A stretch of DNA of 64,000 nt from Lathyrus oleraceus. Its lineage: Eukaryota; Streptophyta; Magnoliopsida; Fabales; Fabaceae. The notes under the pieces are model-generated. The model made no database searches and was not told the origin of the DNA. It saw nothing but the letters and a program-made list of their open reading frames with translations. Where the stretch lies: the NCBI RefSeq assembly GCF_024323335.1, contig NC_066581.1, positions 464,043,527 through 464,107,526 of the forward strand, written 5' to 3'. Within the stretch, counting starts at the first letter, position 1. Each line of letters starts with the position of its first letter. Positions 46,574 through 59,177 of the stretch are shown piece by piece. Position numbers and translations under genes: made by a program.

Positions 46574-46878
46574 GCCACCTCATAGTTGTTGAGCAATCTG
46601 AAGATGTTCTTATCAACCCCATTGAATATAACATTCAATTCTTTAGAGTTCCCAAGGGCTAGATCATCCTCCTCCTTGGTCCATTGTTCCTCAGCCTTCT
46701 TATTAGTTGTAGCTTCTCCTTCCTTAGTAACAACTGGATATTCCCAACCTGTTAAAACAACCTTCCAAGCCTTATTATCCAAAGATTTTAGGAAGGCTAC
46801 CATTCGAGGTTTCCAATAGTCATAGTTGGATCCATCCAGAATAGGTGGTCTGTGAACATATCCTCCATCTCTATCCAT
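46574..46878 (-). pseudogene. gag: SIRE-A Gag N-terminus
   Basis: This is the first ~100 codons of SIRE-A Gag, from ATG 46878, with PPILDGSNYDYWKPRMVAFL and NIFRLLNNYEVAK as in SIRE-B. It has no internal stop. It ends at the CTTTA duplication and the ANG LTR. The next Gag codons are at 13890 and below, in phase. Confidence 0.88.
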
Positions 46879-46928
46879 AGTACCAGAAAGTAACGTCCCT
46901 AGATCTCACCCAGAACCAGAGCAGGATG

Positions 46929-46945
46929 CCTGCTCTGATACCAAT
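46929..46945 (-). other. SIRE-A primer-binding site
   Basis: The minus strand reads ATTGGTATCAGAGCAGG next to the LTR, containing the canonical Met-tRNA complement TGGTATCAGAGC. Confidence 0.85.
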
Positions 46946-47890
46946 TGAAATTCTGGTATCATATATGAGATGTCAAAGGTAATGTCACGACACTAATATC
47001 TGGACAATACAAATAGGATAAAAGATAAAGAACAGTAATGCAAGAGACACAAGCAATTGTTAACCCAGTTCGGTGCAAACTCACCTACGTCTGGGGGCTA
47101 CCAAGCCAGGAAGGAAATCCACTAAACTGAATTAGTTCAAAGACTCTCAGTAAACAACTTCAAGTTACAATCTTTTCACCTAATCTCTACCCATGTGACT
47201 TCTACCTAAGAACTCTTAGATATGAGATCCTACTCACTCCCCCTCAATCACAACAGTGGTATAAAACAAGAAGTACAATGAAAAGAAGACACTCTTCAAA
47301 GACACATACTTGATCTTGCTTAAAAGCTTCAATCAAGTAAACACACACTCATGCTTCAAAGCTTAGAGTGGACAAATTACAACTCAAAAATCAGTCCAAT
47401 TCAATCATCTATGGATGAATGAATGGCTTACAATACACACAACCACACAAGACTCAAACCCTTATTCTCTCTCAATATTTCGTTCGTTATTTCTTATGTA
47501 TCAAACCAGGTTTTCCATGTCCTTTATATAGATGCATTTGGTTGGGCTTGGACATCATAAAACCCTAAAAGTATTTTCCATTCATATCTTCTCATGACAG
47601 TTGATTATATCTCGTTGGAAAATAAGTCAATCTGGTTGTAATTACTGATTGAGGGCGCATTCAATCATTACATCAATCACACATAGATTAGCATAAAAAC
47701 GCAATCACACAATACATAACATTCAGACTGAATGTTTTGTATAAAGATGTCATGACATCAGGTCTGACATCTCAGTAAAATCCTGCATATTCACATTTTA
47801 CACACCCTGCAGGTACATGTTATCTTATGTCAAGACAACACTTGTGACAACTTGCGAACACTCTAGGTTTTACTAAAATTGCTGCCAACA
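46946..47890 (-). repeat. SIRE-A 5' LTR, 945 bp
   Basis: On the plus strand it runs TGAAATTCTGGTATCA to AAATTGCTGCCAACA. Its U5 end (AGAATTTCA, then the primer site) is the same as in SIRE-B. It contains a TATA box at 47521-47531. Its 3' partner is outside the window. Confidence 0.87.
47521..47531 (-). promoter_or_regulatory. Putative TATA box, SIRE-A LTR
   Basis: CTATATAAAGG on the minus strand lies about 360 bp into the LTR. Confidence 0.6.
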
Positions 47891-48984
47891 CATAGAACCA
47901 ACACAAATGAGAAACGTGTCTTCATCAAAGTTGTAAAACTTTCAAAGACCTTCAAAATGGTCACCAATTTCATGTCATTTGGATCTAGAATGATAGAGTT
48001 ATGCATTTTTGAAGTTAAGGAAAATCACTTGTTCAATGGTATAGGGAAAAAATGACCTATAATGTATCCCCATATCACATGCTCATAAAAGTTGAATTAG
48101 CTCTCACTCCAAACATAAAAGTTTAAGTAGACATATTGAATTGGATTTTGAAACTTAGAAATATTTCATCTCATAAAAATTGAGCAAGTTATGGCCTTTG
48201 GAAGTTGACTTTCAATTTAGGGTTTAGACAAAATGACCTATAATGTTCCAACATAGAAAATGATTTTCCAAGCAAAACTAGATCTATGTATCAACATAAA
48301 AGTTGTTTGGAATGTCATTTAGAGTAACATTTATCTTGGAATAATTTTCATATGGTGAAAATTATAGGAGATAGGGTCTAGGGAGACCCAGTTTTGATTA
48401 GATGAATTCATCTGGCCAACCACCATCAACCAACTTGCTAACCTTCAATTCTCTTGACTTTTTAGGCTCATTCTAGATCATATATGCATAAGATGATGAA
48501 ATTTTAAGTGTATCTTGATAAATTTGATCAATTGGTGAGGAAGCTTGTTGAAGAAGTTACTCAAGATACCTATACAAACTAGGGTTTCCAAGGCAAACTA
48601 CCTCCAAACTCTTGAAGAATACTTGATCAAAGTAACATATGAAGATAATGGGGACTCACATATGATGCTTAGAGCCATTGTGGATCATTCCTTGGTTGTG
48701 ATCTTAGCCATGAGGATCTTAAACCCTAGATATGAGCTTGCTAGATCAATGGGGATCATGCCCAACCTGCAAAAGAGTTAGGCAAATGCAAAGACATATT
48801 TTTGGTATTTTGGTTAGTAAAAATGATAATATACAAGTATGATACAATCACATGGTGCTTGGTGATCTCTCCCAAAACAAACTCAATGAAAAAGGGGTAA
48901 GGATTATGCCAAGGTATGATCCCAATGCTAATGCATATGATGAAGTTGCATGAGGGATCTTAAGGTCAAAATTGGGGTCTTACA
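47891..48984 (-). repeat. OG-C 3' LTR, U3 part
   Basis: It ends on the plus strand with CAAAATTGGGGTCTTACA, i.e. a minus-strand start of TGTAAGACCCCAATTTTG. It is cut on the left by SIRE-A. No supported gene. Confidence 0.8.
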
Positions 48985-48999
48985 GCTGCCCCTATTTAA
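48985..48999 (-). other. OG-C polypurine tract
   Basis: The minus strand reads TTAAATAGGGGCAGC against the LTR. OG-B has the same AATAGGGGCAGC core. Confidence 0.8.
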
Positions 49000-51902
49000 G
49001 GGCATTCTAACTGAGGAGGCGAAGGTTAAAAACTTCATATCGACTTAGTAGAATGGGCTTAAATAACAACATAGAAACAAATTTTGGTCCCTAAGAGACC
49101 TCATGATGCATATGATATGAATGTAAAAGCGAATTCTCTGTGGGGAAATATTGCCACAAAGGAAAAGAAATTAGAGAGACCGAACATTCGCAGGAGAACA
49201 ATGCATTCCATAACGAAAACTCACTAGGGAGGACAGAGACTTTGAGGGGGATAAAAAGGGTTACGCGTAGGCCAGGCTACGACTTAAAAACTGCTGGGAG
49301 ACTAGAGGAGTACCATGAAAATGGAAGGACTCAGCCGGGGAAAAAAACATATGCAGGGGAAACAAGTAGATCAGGATAAAACTGACATACTTGAATCATG
49401 CAGGAACACCGATTTCACTAAGAAAATTTGCGCTCAACTTCAACTAGGGAAGAAACAATCTTCAAAACAGGAGGAGCGGAAATCTACTATCCACTACCGG
49501 ACACTGGGTAAGGAGATAATAAAGATCCGACAGAGAGGAAACCTGTCATCAGTTAGGATGAACATATTAAGGATGACTCACTGGGAATCACCACCAGGTG
49601 GGAATATTCATTACCGGTTCTTGGGTAAGAATAACCTTGCTGGGGGGAAACTGCCGAAATAGGATTTACAACTACCAGTTACTGGGCAGAAGACCAAAGA
49701 TGAGAATATCCATCGCTGGTTAAAGTGAACATATCAAGGATAGACTCAAAGTAAAGAAAATCTGTCATTGTTTAGGATGAACACATCAAGGATAGACTTG
49801 CTTGAGGATGTTAAGGAGGATATCCGTCATCGGTTAAGATGAACATATCAAGGATAAACTCACTAAACAAAAAGTAGGAATTACATCTATCGAATGCTAG
49901 ATAAGAAACCATAAAAGAGAAAATTTGTCATCGGTTAGGATGAACATATCAAGGATAGACTCTGCAAGGAGAGAAATAGGAATTACATATATCAGTTACT
50001 GGATAGACTACCATCAAAGAGAATATCCGTCACCGGTTAAAGTGAACATATCAAGGATATACTCTGCAAAGGGGAGAAAAGAAGGATTTACAACTACCGG
50101 TTACTGGATAAAAGACCGCAAAGAGAAGGAAATTCGTCATCGGTTAGGATGAACATATCAAGGATTAACCCTCCGGGGAACAAAATAGGAATTACAACTA
50201 CCTTTTTACTGGGTAGAATACCAAAGGTGAGGGCATCCGTCATCGGTTAGGATGAACATATCAAGGATAAACTCAAAAAGGGGAAGAAAATATCCGTCAT
50301 CGGTTAGGATGAACATATCAAGGATATACTTCCTGGGGAATCACAAAAATGAATCCACTAGGGACTCTACCGAGGATAATACGGGGGTACTTTTGCCGGG
50401 TATTGGGTAAGAAGTAGAAAACTACAAACTAAGAAGAATATTACCAGTTACTGGGTAATAAACTCTTAGGGGACCCAAAGCATCTATCTAGGTAAGAGCT
50501 AGAAAGAAACAGTCAATTAATACTCAACCCAATGAGGATATAACTTAAGGGCAGTGGTTTCATCCAGATAATCAACTGGGGAGGAAACTGAAGCAATAAT
50601 CATCCACGAGGAAATAACTTAGTGGGGAAAAGAGAAATGTTAAAGTCTTTCTGCTTAAGTGGCTGACACTCTACAATTGAGGGAGGACTGACATCAAACT
50701 CATATGGGGCCAAAGTACCGCATAACAGAGAATAATAATCACAGGAATGAATCAACCACTGTAAACACGTAACCATGAAATTATATGTGTGTATATATGT
50801 ATATGTATATGATGATTATGCTTACAAAACGATCGTAAAGGATACAAAGGTGTCGCAATTTTGATTCATTGGTACAATTCTCGGTCAATCCACAAGAGAG
50901 GGAGACAAATGTCGGAGAAAAGAGAGATCAACATCCCAAAGGCTCAAACCTAGCTGGGGAATGAGGAGATCTATTGAAAAAACATTATCGAGTTTGCGAG
51001 GAATTTTAGGTCAACACCATATTAAATGAGAAACAACCATGCAGAGGAACAAGTGCGAAAAGTTGCTCAAAAACCAGGAGGAAACTCTGACTAAGAGCGA
51101 ATCTGATGGTGATTGGTGAGGAAACCAAATCTCTACCGTAACCATACGAATTGCGGAGGACACCTCCCTTACTCTGGTTGAGATAAAAATTGGCTGGGTA
51201 ACAAACACAAACTATGCTGGGGAAATGAACTAACCAACTCAACTTGGGGACTACGAAGAATCAACTGCTTGGGGAGACCTATCAGTGTTCCACACTTAGG
51301 GCTTACTGCTTTCGAACTGCTCTTGACATTCCTTTTTATTGCTTTAAAATTCATGCTTTTATATTTTTTTTTTAAAAATGATTTTGATTTTAAAAATTTA
51401 ATATCGAAAATGATCATAATAAAATTTAAAACTATTTGGCTGAAGTAAACAAGAGTGGAAACAATTGGATAAAAGCTCAACTTTATTTAATAGAATGATA
51501 GTCTGTAAATGACAAGACTCCATAGATTTTTACAAAGTTGAAAATGGTAATTTACATGGAAAAGGGTTACATTGAATACAAATGATCACTAATCCTTCTA
51601 CCAACTCTTGACGTGCACTGTGCTTTTGGACGCTACTGGGGTGATGAATCACTGCCAACCCTTGTGCTCAATAAAGTTTCCCAATACTAAAGATAAACAG
51701 GATGCAGTTACTTGCCATAATCCTTAATTTTTGCATAAATTTCCCCAAGGTGGGGTACTCAATTTATCGGGATGATTCTTTCTGTTTTATGTCTCTAACT
51801 TTTGCTTGGATCACCCTTTCGGGTTTTCAATCCACAGAGATGCTCATTTTTGCCTAAGTCGCCCTTTCGGGTTTTCAACTTAGCGAGTTGTTCTTTTCTT
51901 TT
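49000..51902 (-). other. OG-C 3' non-coding region with dispersed repeats
   Basis: This ~2.9 kb lies between integrase and the polypurine tract. From 49540 to 50330 at least nine copies of GAACATATCAAGGAT (near 49560, 49727, 49778, 49842, 49941, 50043, 50151, 50252 and 50311) recur with CATCGGTTAGGATG and ACTACCGGTTACTGG at variable spacing. The small frames here (e.g. 49140-50152) are repeat-derived. I see no gene. Confidence 0.75.
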
Positions 51903-52850
51903 TTAGACGAAGTATTTGTTGACTGCATTTGCATTCACAAGACGAGTTAACTCTTCACCATCCATAGTTGTAAGAATCAAAGGACCGCCTGAAAAGGCTC
52001 TTTTGACAACATATGGGCCTTCATAATTAGGAGTCCATTTGCCCCTAGAATCTGGTTTGAACAACAAGATCTTTTTGAGCACAAGGTCACCTTCTCTAAA
52101 TACACGAGGTCTGGCCTTCTTATCAAAAGCTTTCTTCATCCTCTGTTGATATAACTAACCATGATATATGGCATTCAATCTCTTCTCCTCTATTAAATTC
52201 AACTGATCATACCTGACTTGACACCATTCAGCCTCAGTCAACTTGGCTTCCATGAGCACACGTAACGAAGGAATCTCAACCTCTACGGGGAGCACTGCTT
52301 CCATACCATATACAAGAGAGGAGGGGGTTACCCGTGTTGAAGTGCGGATAGATGTACGATACCAGTACAAAGCAAATGGGAGCATCTCATGCCAATCCTT
52401 ATACGTCACTACCATCTTCTGAATGATCTTCTTGATATTCTTGTTTGCAGCTTCAACAACCCCATTCATCTTAGGTCTGTAGGGAGAAGAATTATGATGT
52501 GCAATCTTGAAGTCTTTACAAATAGCTTCCACCATACTATTATTCAAGTTCGATCGATTATCAGTAATGATCTTACTTGGCACACCATATAAGCATATAA
52601 TCTGATTCACGATAAACCTTACAACCACTTGCTTGGTTACATTTGCATATGATTCCGCTTCAACCCATTTTGTGAAGTAGTTGGTTGCCACCAGAATGAA
52701 ACAATGTCCATTTGATGCTTTGGGCTCAATCATGCCAATCATATCAATTTCCCACATGGAGAAGGGACATGGGGAGGAAATGACGTTCAATAGTGTTGGA
52801 GGAACATGAATCTTATCTGCATATATTTGACACTTGTGGCATTTCTTCAT
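51903..52850 (-). pseudogene. pol: OG-C integrase
   Basis: This Ty3-gypsy integrase inserts the cDNA. The C-x-x-C end of the zinc finger (KKCHKCQIYADKIH) opens it. The core acidic residues are Asp in WEIDMIGMIEP, Asp in IITDNRSNLN and Glu in NGVVEAANKNIKK. In the second block Arg stands where family members usually have Gly. A stop at about 52153 splits off the C-terminal domain (GKWTPNYEGPYVVKR), which is in the same frame and ends at 51903. The N-terminal His pair lies upstream in a shifted frame. Confidence 0.85.
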
Positions 52851-53575
52851 AAACTTGCAATAGTCATACTCAATTGTCAGCCAATACTAACATGCTCGCA
52901 ACATCTTCTTTGCCATCGCATGTCCATTGGAATGAGTACCAAGGAAACTTCATGGACTTCAGTCATCAATAGGTCTGCTTCGTGTCTATCCACGCATCTG
53001 AGCAGAACGATATCGAAGTTTCTCTTATACAGCACATCACCATTCATGTAGAAGTTGTCGGCTAATCTTCTCAAAGTCCTCTTATCTTTCAAAGATTCCC
53101 CAGGCGGGTAAATATGACTTTGGAGGAAACACTTGATGTCATAATACCACAACTTTTCTTCTTTGACCTCTTCAACAACAAACACATGAGTTGGCCTATC
53201 AAGACGCATCACAGTTAAATTGGGAACTTCATTCCAATACTTTACTACAACCATTGATGCTAACGTTGCAAGAGCATCTGCCATCCGGTATTCATCTCGA
53301 GAGATATGATAAAATTCAACCTTTGTAAAGAAAGTTGAAATCCCCCTTGCATAATCTCTATATGGTATCAAACTGGGTTGATTCGTCTCCCATTCACCTT
53401 TGATCTGGTTCACAACCAAAGCTGAATTTCCAAAGACATCTAAATGCTTGATTCTGAGATCAATGGCCTCTTCGAGCCCCAAATTGCAAGCTTTATATTC
53501 TGCCATATTGTTTGTACATTCAAAAGTCAATCTAGCTGAAAACGGAAAATGCGTGCCTTGAGGAGTAATAATCAC
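52851..53575 (-). pseudogene. pol: OG-C second (archaeal-type) RNase H and linker to integrase
   Basis: This is the extra RNase H found in Tat/Ogre elements (family knowledge). It has LTFECTNNMAEYKACNLGLE with the Glu, LDVFGNSALVVNQIKGEW with the Asp position occupied by Gly-Asn, and RMADALATLASM with the last Asp. The upstream Asp-containing strand lies across a frameshift near 53575. The linker toward integrase (to ~52877) ends in a frameshift, so the His part of the zinc finger is out of phase. Confidence 0.78.
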
Positions 53576-54228
53576 TGCCCCAATACCATTACCATATTAA
53601 CAACTCCATCAAATACCATGCCCCAACGGGAACCAGGTTTTGGTCCTTCTTCATGCAATGGTTCATCACAATCTTTCATTTTCAAGTACAAAATCTCTTC
53701 ATCAGGGAAGTCATATTGTACAGACTGATAATCTTCAATCGGTTGGTGAGTCAAATGGTCAGCCAAGATACTACCTTTGATCGCTTTCTGAGATTGGTAT
53801 TCGATATCATACTCTGATACCAACATCTGCCAACGGCCAATCCTCCTAGTTAAAGAAGGCTTCTTAAATATATACTTGATTGGATCCATTTTAGATATCA
53901 ACCAAGTGGTATGATTCAACATATACTGACGTAGACGCTTAGCAGCCCAAGCCAATGCGCAACAAGTTTTTTCAAGCATAGAATACCGAGTCTCATAGTT
54001 GGTGAACTTCTTACTGAGGTAGTAGATCGCAAATTCTTTCTTTCCAGTCTCATCTTACTGACCAAGAACACAACCCATACTATCTTCAAGCACAATCAAA
54101 TACATGATCAACGATCTTCCATCAACAGGTGGAAACAAAATCGGAGGTTCAAGTAGATATTCCTTGATACTATCAAAAGCTTTCTAGAAGTCTTCGGTCC
54201 AATCACAAGACTGATCTTTCTGAAGAAG
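53572..54228 (-). pseudogene. pol: OG-C RNase H and tether
   Basis: This is RT-associated RNase H with IMYLIVLEDSMGCVLGQ, EFAIYYLSKKF and TCCALAWAAKRLRQYML, followed by the tether with ADHLTHQPIEDYQ. About three in-frame stops lie at its start (54228-54040). It ends in a frameshift into the second RNase H. Confidence 0.8.
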
Positions 54229-55360
54229 CTAAAATATAGGCCCACATGTGGCAGTCATGTGTGAAATGAATCTCGAGATATAATTCAAGCGGCCGAGAAT
54301 ACCACTGACTTGCTTCTTAGTTTTTGGCGCAGGCATCTCTTGTATTACTTTGACCTTGGCAGGATCAACCTCAATACGCTTCTCGCTGACAATAAAGCCT
54401 AACAACTTTCCAGAACGAACAACAAAAGTAAACTTATTGGGATTCAAGTGGAGTTTATACTTCCTCAAACGCTGGAATAGCTTCAATAAATGTTGAACAT
54501 GTTCTTCTTCATCAATCGATTTGGCAATCATATCATCGACATAAACTTCAAACTCTTTATGCATCATATCATGAAAAAGAGTAGTCATTGCTCTTTGGTA
54601 AGTCGCACCAGCATTCTTCAAACCAAAAGGAATCACTCTATAACAGAATGTTCCCCAAGGTGTAATAAATGTGGTATTCTCCATATCTTCGGGTGCCATC
54701 TTGATCTGATTATATCCGGAAAATCCATCCATAAATGAAAAGACTTTGAATTTAGAAGTATTCTCTACCAACATATCAATGTGTGGTAGAGGGAAATCAT
54801 CTTTCGGACTGGCTTTATTCAAATCTCTGTAATCAACACACATGCGGACTTTTCTATCTTTCTTTGGCACAAGCACAATGTTGGCTACCCATTGCGGATA
54901 CTCAGCGGTCACAAGGAAACCGATATCAATCTGCTTTTGCACTTCTTCTTTGATCTTCACTGCCATATCAGGATGCGTTCTTCTCAACTTCTGCTTGACT
55001 GGCGAACATTCTGGCTTCAACACCAATCTATGCTCCACAATCTTAGAATCCAAACCAGGCATGTCTTAATAGAACCAAGCAAACACATATGAATACTCTC
55101 AGAGAGGATCAACCAACCCCTTCTTCGCATCTGGACACAATCGAGACCCAATCTTGACTTCATTCACATCATCCTCGGAACCTAAGTTGACTAACTCAAT
55201 CTGCTCTTCGAATGGCTGAATGGCTTTTCCTTCATGCTCAAGAAGACGAGACAATTCATCAGACATTTCTTTATCACTTTCCTCCTCGGCCTCAAACACA
55301 GGGAATTCAAAATTTGGAGAAGGATAAGGATCATTGTATTCAATGGGGTTAGAAGCCAAC
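54229..55360 (-). pseudogene. pol: OG-C post-intron exon and reverse transcriptase
   Basis: The first part (55360-55099) is the acidic linker after the intron (SDELSRLLEHEGKAIQPFEE). After short stops near 55065-55098 a 277-residue open RT follows from 55062: VLVPKKDRKVRMCVDYRDLN, PLPHIDMLVENTS, SFMDGFSGYNQIKM, the PFGLKNAGATYQRAM block, and catalytic YVDDMIAKS. RT is the only domain of OG-C without an internal break. Confidence 0.87.
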
Positions 55361-55615
55361 CTGCATAATGATTTGATATTTTGATTTTAGAGAAGTGAAT
55401 TTGTGACCAAACATTATGTAGATGGACAATTATATTGTTTATTTATGTTTTTTTATTACCATTTTCAGAATAAAGCAAAAAGTAAAAATAAAACATCATA
55501 GATGTGGATGAATAGAATTAATTTTATTCATAATCAAATTTGAAATGGCTAACAATGTTCACTTCTCCCTTAGGCATAAGAGAAGGATTTTTTAAAAACA
55601 AATAAAAGCAATTAC
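55361..55615 (-). other. Probable Ogre intron between protease and RT in OG-C
   Basis: This 255 bp A/T-rich segment starts with GTAATT at 55615 and ends with TTATGCAG at 55361. The flanking exons join the GLGF-containing protease tail to the pre-RT linker. Position and composition match the intron known from Ogre elements and the OG-B segment at 38770-39046. Confidence 0.68.
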
Positions 55616-56774
55616 TTAGATCGATGCAAAATAACGAGAATATCAACAGCAGTCCAATTGTTGCAAGCCTTTCCATGCGTCACAAAATTGGTGCAATCAT
55701 CTTCTTCGCCATCCTCTAGCACTGCAGCTAAGTGTTGTTCATTGCCATGAATGAACCCTCCGCTACGAAAGCTAAGTTGCATATTCTCTGATCTAGAAGT
55801 TGATGAACCTTGCTGAAAACCCAGACCGGTTATGTTCTTGTTGTCGGAGACCTCTACCATGCATCCCCACTGATCCATATTACCCTCTTCAACAATCTTC
55901 CTTGCATCTTTCAATGAGGACATAGGTTCCCCAACTCTCTTTTCAACAACAATAGATAAGTCTTGGAATGGAGTCCCAACCTCATCCTCAACTTCAATGT
56001 AAAAGAAAGATGACAGGTGGCTAACCAACAATGCCTTTTCCCCACCAACAATGACTAATTTTCCTTTCTTAACAAATTTGAGTTTTGATGCAACGTGGAG
56101 GTAAGAGCTCCCGCCTCATGGATCCATTAACTTCCCAACAGACAATTATAGGTCGGGTGGATAATTATCACTTGAAAAGTAATCTGGAAGTCACTCGGAC
56201 CTCTCTTCACCGGAAGGTCCACTTCACCTATCACTGTCTTGCGTGAACCGTCAAAAGCTTTGATGATTACACCACTATATCACATGGACGCTCCTTGATA
56301 TGACAACTTTAAAAGAGTTGACTTCGGCATCACATTCAACGAAGACCCGGTGTCAACTAATACATTGGATAAAGTGTCATCTTTGCAATTCATGGAGATA
56401 TGCAAAGCCAAGTTGTGATTCCTACCCTCCTTAGGGAGTTCTTCATCATAAAAGCTGAGATTGTTGTAGGAAGTGATGTTAGCTACAATCTGATGAAACT
56501 GGTCCACCGTAACATCATGTTCCACGAATTCTTGTTCTAGAACTCTTTGCAGTGCTTCTCTATGCACTTCTGAATTCATAAGCAGAGACAGTACTAAAAT
56601 CTTTGAGGGGGTTTTGAGCAACTGCTCCACCATCATGAACTCACTTTTCTTTGTTATCCTAAATACCTCATCATCATCATCATCATTATTCTTCAAATAG
56701 TTGGATTCACCAGACTGACGCTTTGAAGTGCTAATCGGATCTACTGCAGGTACTTCCACCTTCTTACCAACTGT
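55616..56774 (-). pseudogene. pro: OG-C protease
   Basis: This aspartic protease has NVLVDTGSSLNVMPKSTLLK (D-T-G) near 56330 and the YNCLLGS-WIH block, where a stop replaces one residue. A stop lies at 56280 and a frameshift near 56050. The tail (56031-55616) contains TGLGFQQG, the counterpart of GLGYALG in OG-B. Confidence 0.8.
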
Positions 56775-57677
56775 TCAGTCTTTTACAACTTTTGGGAACA
56801 CCGGCCCAAACACTCGACCTCTACGGGCCACCTTAGTAACGTCAGCAATGCTCACAACAGAACTGGTTGTAGGTAACAAGACCTCTTGACCATCCTTCAA
56901 CATAGTTGCATTATACTGATACCGAACAGCCTTATCAGATGAATACGGGACTAGGCATGCTAACCGTATGACCAATGGCGATACCGATATTTGACTGATA
57001 TTGTTACTGTTACTGCTATCATACTAAATCACCACCCTCTCAGGGTTCTTAAACACTAGAACGATAACATTCATATCGTCATCTGCATGACGGGATTGAA
57101 CAATCTGAATCATACCCTCATCCATCAATTGTTGGATGTCTCTTTTCACAATCATACAACCCCTCGGGTTGACACTGTAGATAGCACAACCATCATGGTC
57201 ATGCTCACAATCGCTTACCATACAAATGTCCTTATGCATCCTCACCAAAGACCTTCTGATGAAACGGACATCAAACACTTTGAACTCCCCAGGACAACCG
57301 TCTACCATATTAACAGATGAGTTTCCATGGGCTGGCAGTGGGTTTGCTTTCACATTAGGTGCACGGTCCTTAAAGGACACCATTCCACTCTTTACTAGCT
57401 TTTGAACTTCATATTTGAGCGGATATCAGTTCTCAATGTCATGTCCGGGTCCTCCTTGATGAAAAACACAACGGAGGTCAGGCTTGTACCACCATGGAAG
57501 TGGTTCAGGGATTTGAGGCTGATTTCTGGGTTGTAGCAAGTTCTTGAGAACCAATGACGAATAAAGTTCTGCATATGTCATAGGAATTGGGTCGAAAGAG
57601 ACCTTCTTCCTCTTGAAATTTTGTTGCTGATGATTGTTGGTATTGTTGTTGTTGTAGGTGTTTTCTCGTTGTTGTGG
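56775..57677 (-). pseudogene. OG-C Gag C-terminus to protease linker
   Basis: This holds the Gln/Asn-rich stretch, then DPIPMTYAELYSSLV and a knuckle-like CVFHQGGPGHDIEN whose final Cys position is followed by a stop, then the linker with DGCAIYSVNPRGC. Stops lie at about 57426, 57024 and 56775. It is in phase with protease. Confidence 0.75.
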
Positions 57678-58974
57678 TTATTGTTGTTGACGCTGTTGTT
57701 GTTGAATTAGTGTTGATTGATTTGCTGAAAATAGTGGGGTTAAGGATGATACTTGATGGCAGTGTTGACGGGGTGGTTGACTTCTTCTGGTCTGAGGCCT
57801 CCTCTTCCTCTCACTAATGATTGCGTTGGATTCATTATCCTTCTTCTTACTAAAACTGCTATCATATCTCTTACTAGATGATACCTCCTCCTTCGACAAC
57901 CGTCCTTCTCGGACACCTTCTTCAAGCCTCATCCCCATATTTACCATTTAGGCAAAGTCACTGGGGGGCACTGGCTATCATCTTCTCGTAATAAAATGAG
58001 CTAAGGGTCTTCAAAAATATCTTGGTCATCTCCTTTTCCTCTAAAGGAGGGGTGATCTGAGCAGCAAATTCTCTCCATCTCTGCCCGTACTCCTTAAACG
58101 TTTCATTGTCCTTCTGAGATAGTGATCTCAACTGATCTCGGTCGGGAGCCATATAAATGTTGTACTTGTAATGCTTAACAAATTCTTCTCCCAAATTGTT
58201 GAAAGTGTGGATGGTTGCACTATCCAACCCCATATACCATCTTAGCGCAGCGCCAGTCAAACTGTCTTGAAAGTAGTGGATTAACAGCTGATCATTGTCA
58301 ATTTGGGTAGACATCTTGCGGGCATACATCACCAAGTGACTGAGCGGAGATGTGTTCCCTTTGTATTTTTCAAAGTCAGGCAATTTGAACTTCACTGGAA
58401 TCTTCACATTCGGCACCTGACACAATTCAGCAACACTCTTCCTAAAAAGGTCCTTACCTCTCAAAGTCTTCAACTCCATGCGCAGCTCAAGAAATTGATC
58501 TTTCATCTCATCCATTTTCTCATAAATGTCCGGACCCTCAGATGACTCAGAATGATAAATGATGTCTTCTACGCGAAGTAAGGTATGCACTACAAGCGGT
58601 GGTACAGACATGACCGGGCTAGATGCCGACATAGAAGAAAATGTAGGCGCAAAACCTTCAGCCACGAAGTTTGGTGGCATTCCACATGGGAAACCGGCAG
58701 GCATAGCAGGTGCGAAATGAGTTGTAGCAACAGGCATGGTAGAGGTAGCCACCTCTAAAATGACATTCCTCTATGGAGGAGGAGTTGCGGGCGTTGGAGA
58801 AGACTGGCTTTGTGCGGCTAGAACTGACTCCATCATGGCAGTCAGGCGGGCGATCTTGTCCTTTAGCTCTCTATTCTCTTGCTCATGATGTTCAATGATT
58901 CTGGAGTGATTGGCGCGGGTGTTGCACCGATGAGTCAGCTTGGCTGAAGCACAGAAGAAACACCAATGAGACAT
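57678..58974 (-). pseudogene. gag: OG-C Gag
   Basis: The N-terminal helix (EHHEQENRELKDKIARL) starts near 58974. An in-frame stop is at 58771. The gag domain (YFQDSLTGAALRWYMGLD, FVKHYKYNIYMAPDRDQLR, FKEYGQRWREFAAQITPP) is intact from 58752 to 57958. A frameshift in a run of C near 57970 moves the rest (57947-57678), a basic and Gln-rich region, into another frame. The natural start is uncertain. Confidence 0.83.
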
Positions 58975-59177
58975 ATGGCGAAAGAGAAACCTACTTATGC
59001 AAATGATGCATGAAATGCAATTCTTGTTTATTCATTTTTATTTTTTCAAGGAACTTACTATATTATTTAATTTGATATGACCAAAAATACCTTTTCATTT
59101 ATATAATTGGAAGGATTACACTGAGTACAGTTTCAGAAACCAAATGAAAAATACAAGAGAAAAGGAGACTAGTTATC

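Larger units (their letters stand above)
10292..47890 (-). mobile_element. SIRE-A: Sirevirus-like Ty1-copia element split by nested insertions
   Basis: Two visible blocks belong to one minus-strand element. The right block (46569-47890) holds the 5' LTR, primer site and the first ~100 Gag codons. The left block (10292-13890) holds the rest of gag, a degraded protease region, integrase and RT. ANG separates them, and the gag frame continues across a single copy of its CTTTA target duplication. Gag, the two knuckle motifs, integrase and RT are close homologues of SIRE-B. OG-A cuts the element off at 10291, so its RNase H and 3' LTR are not in view. It lies in the 3' LTR of OG-C. Its right flank is CATAG (47891-47895), with no partner visible. 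Confidence 0.85.

Noticed and set aside
49140..50152. Several small plus-strand ORFs
   Set aside because: They run through the dispersed repeats of the OG-C 3' region, antisense to the element, and their products are repeat translations.
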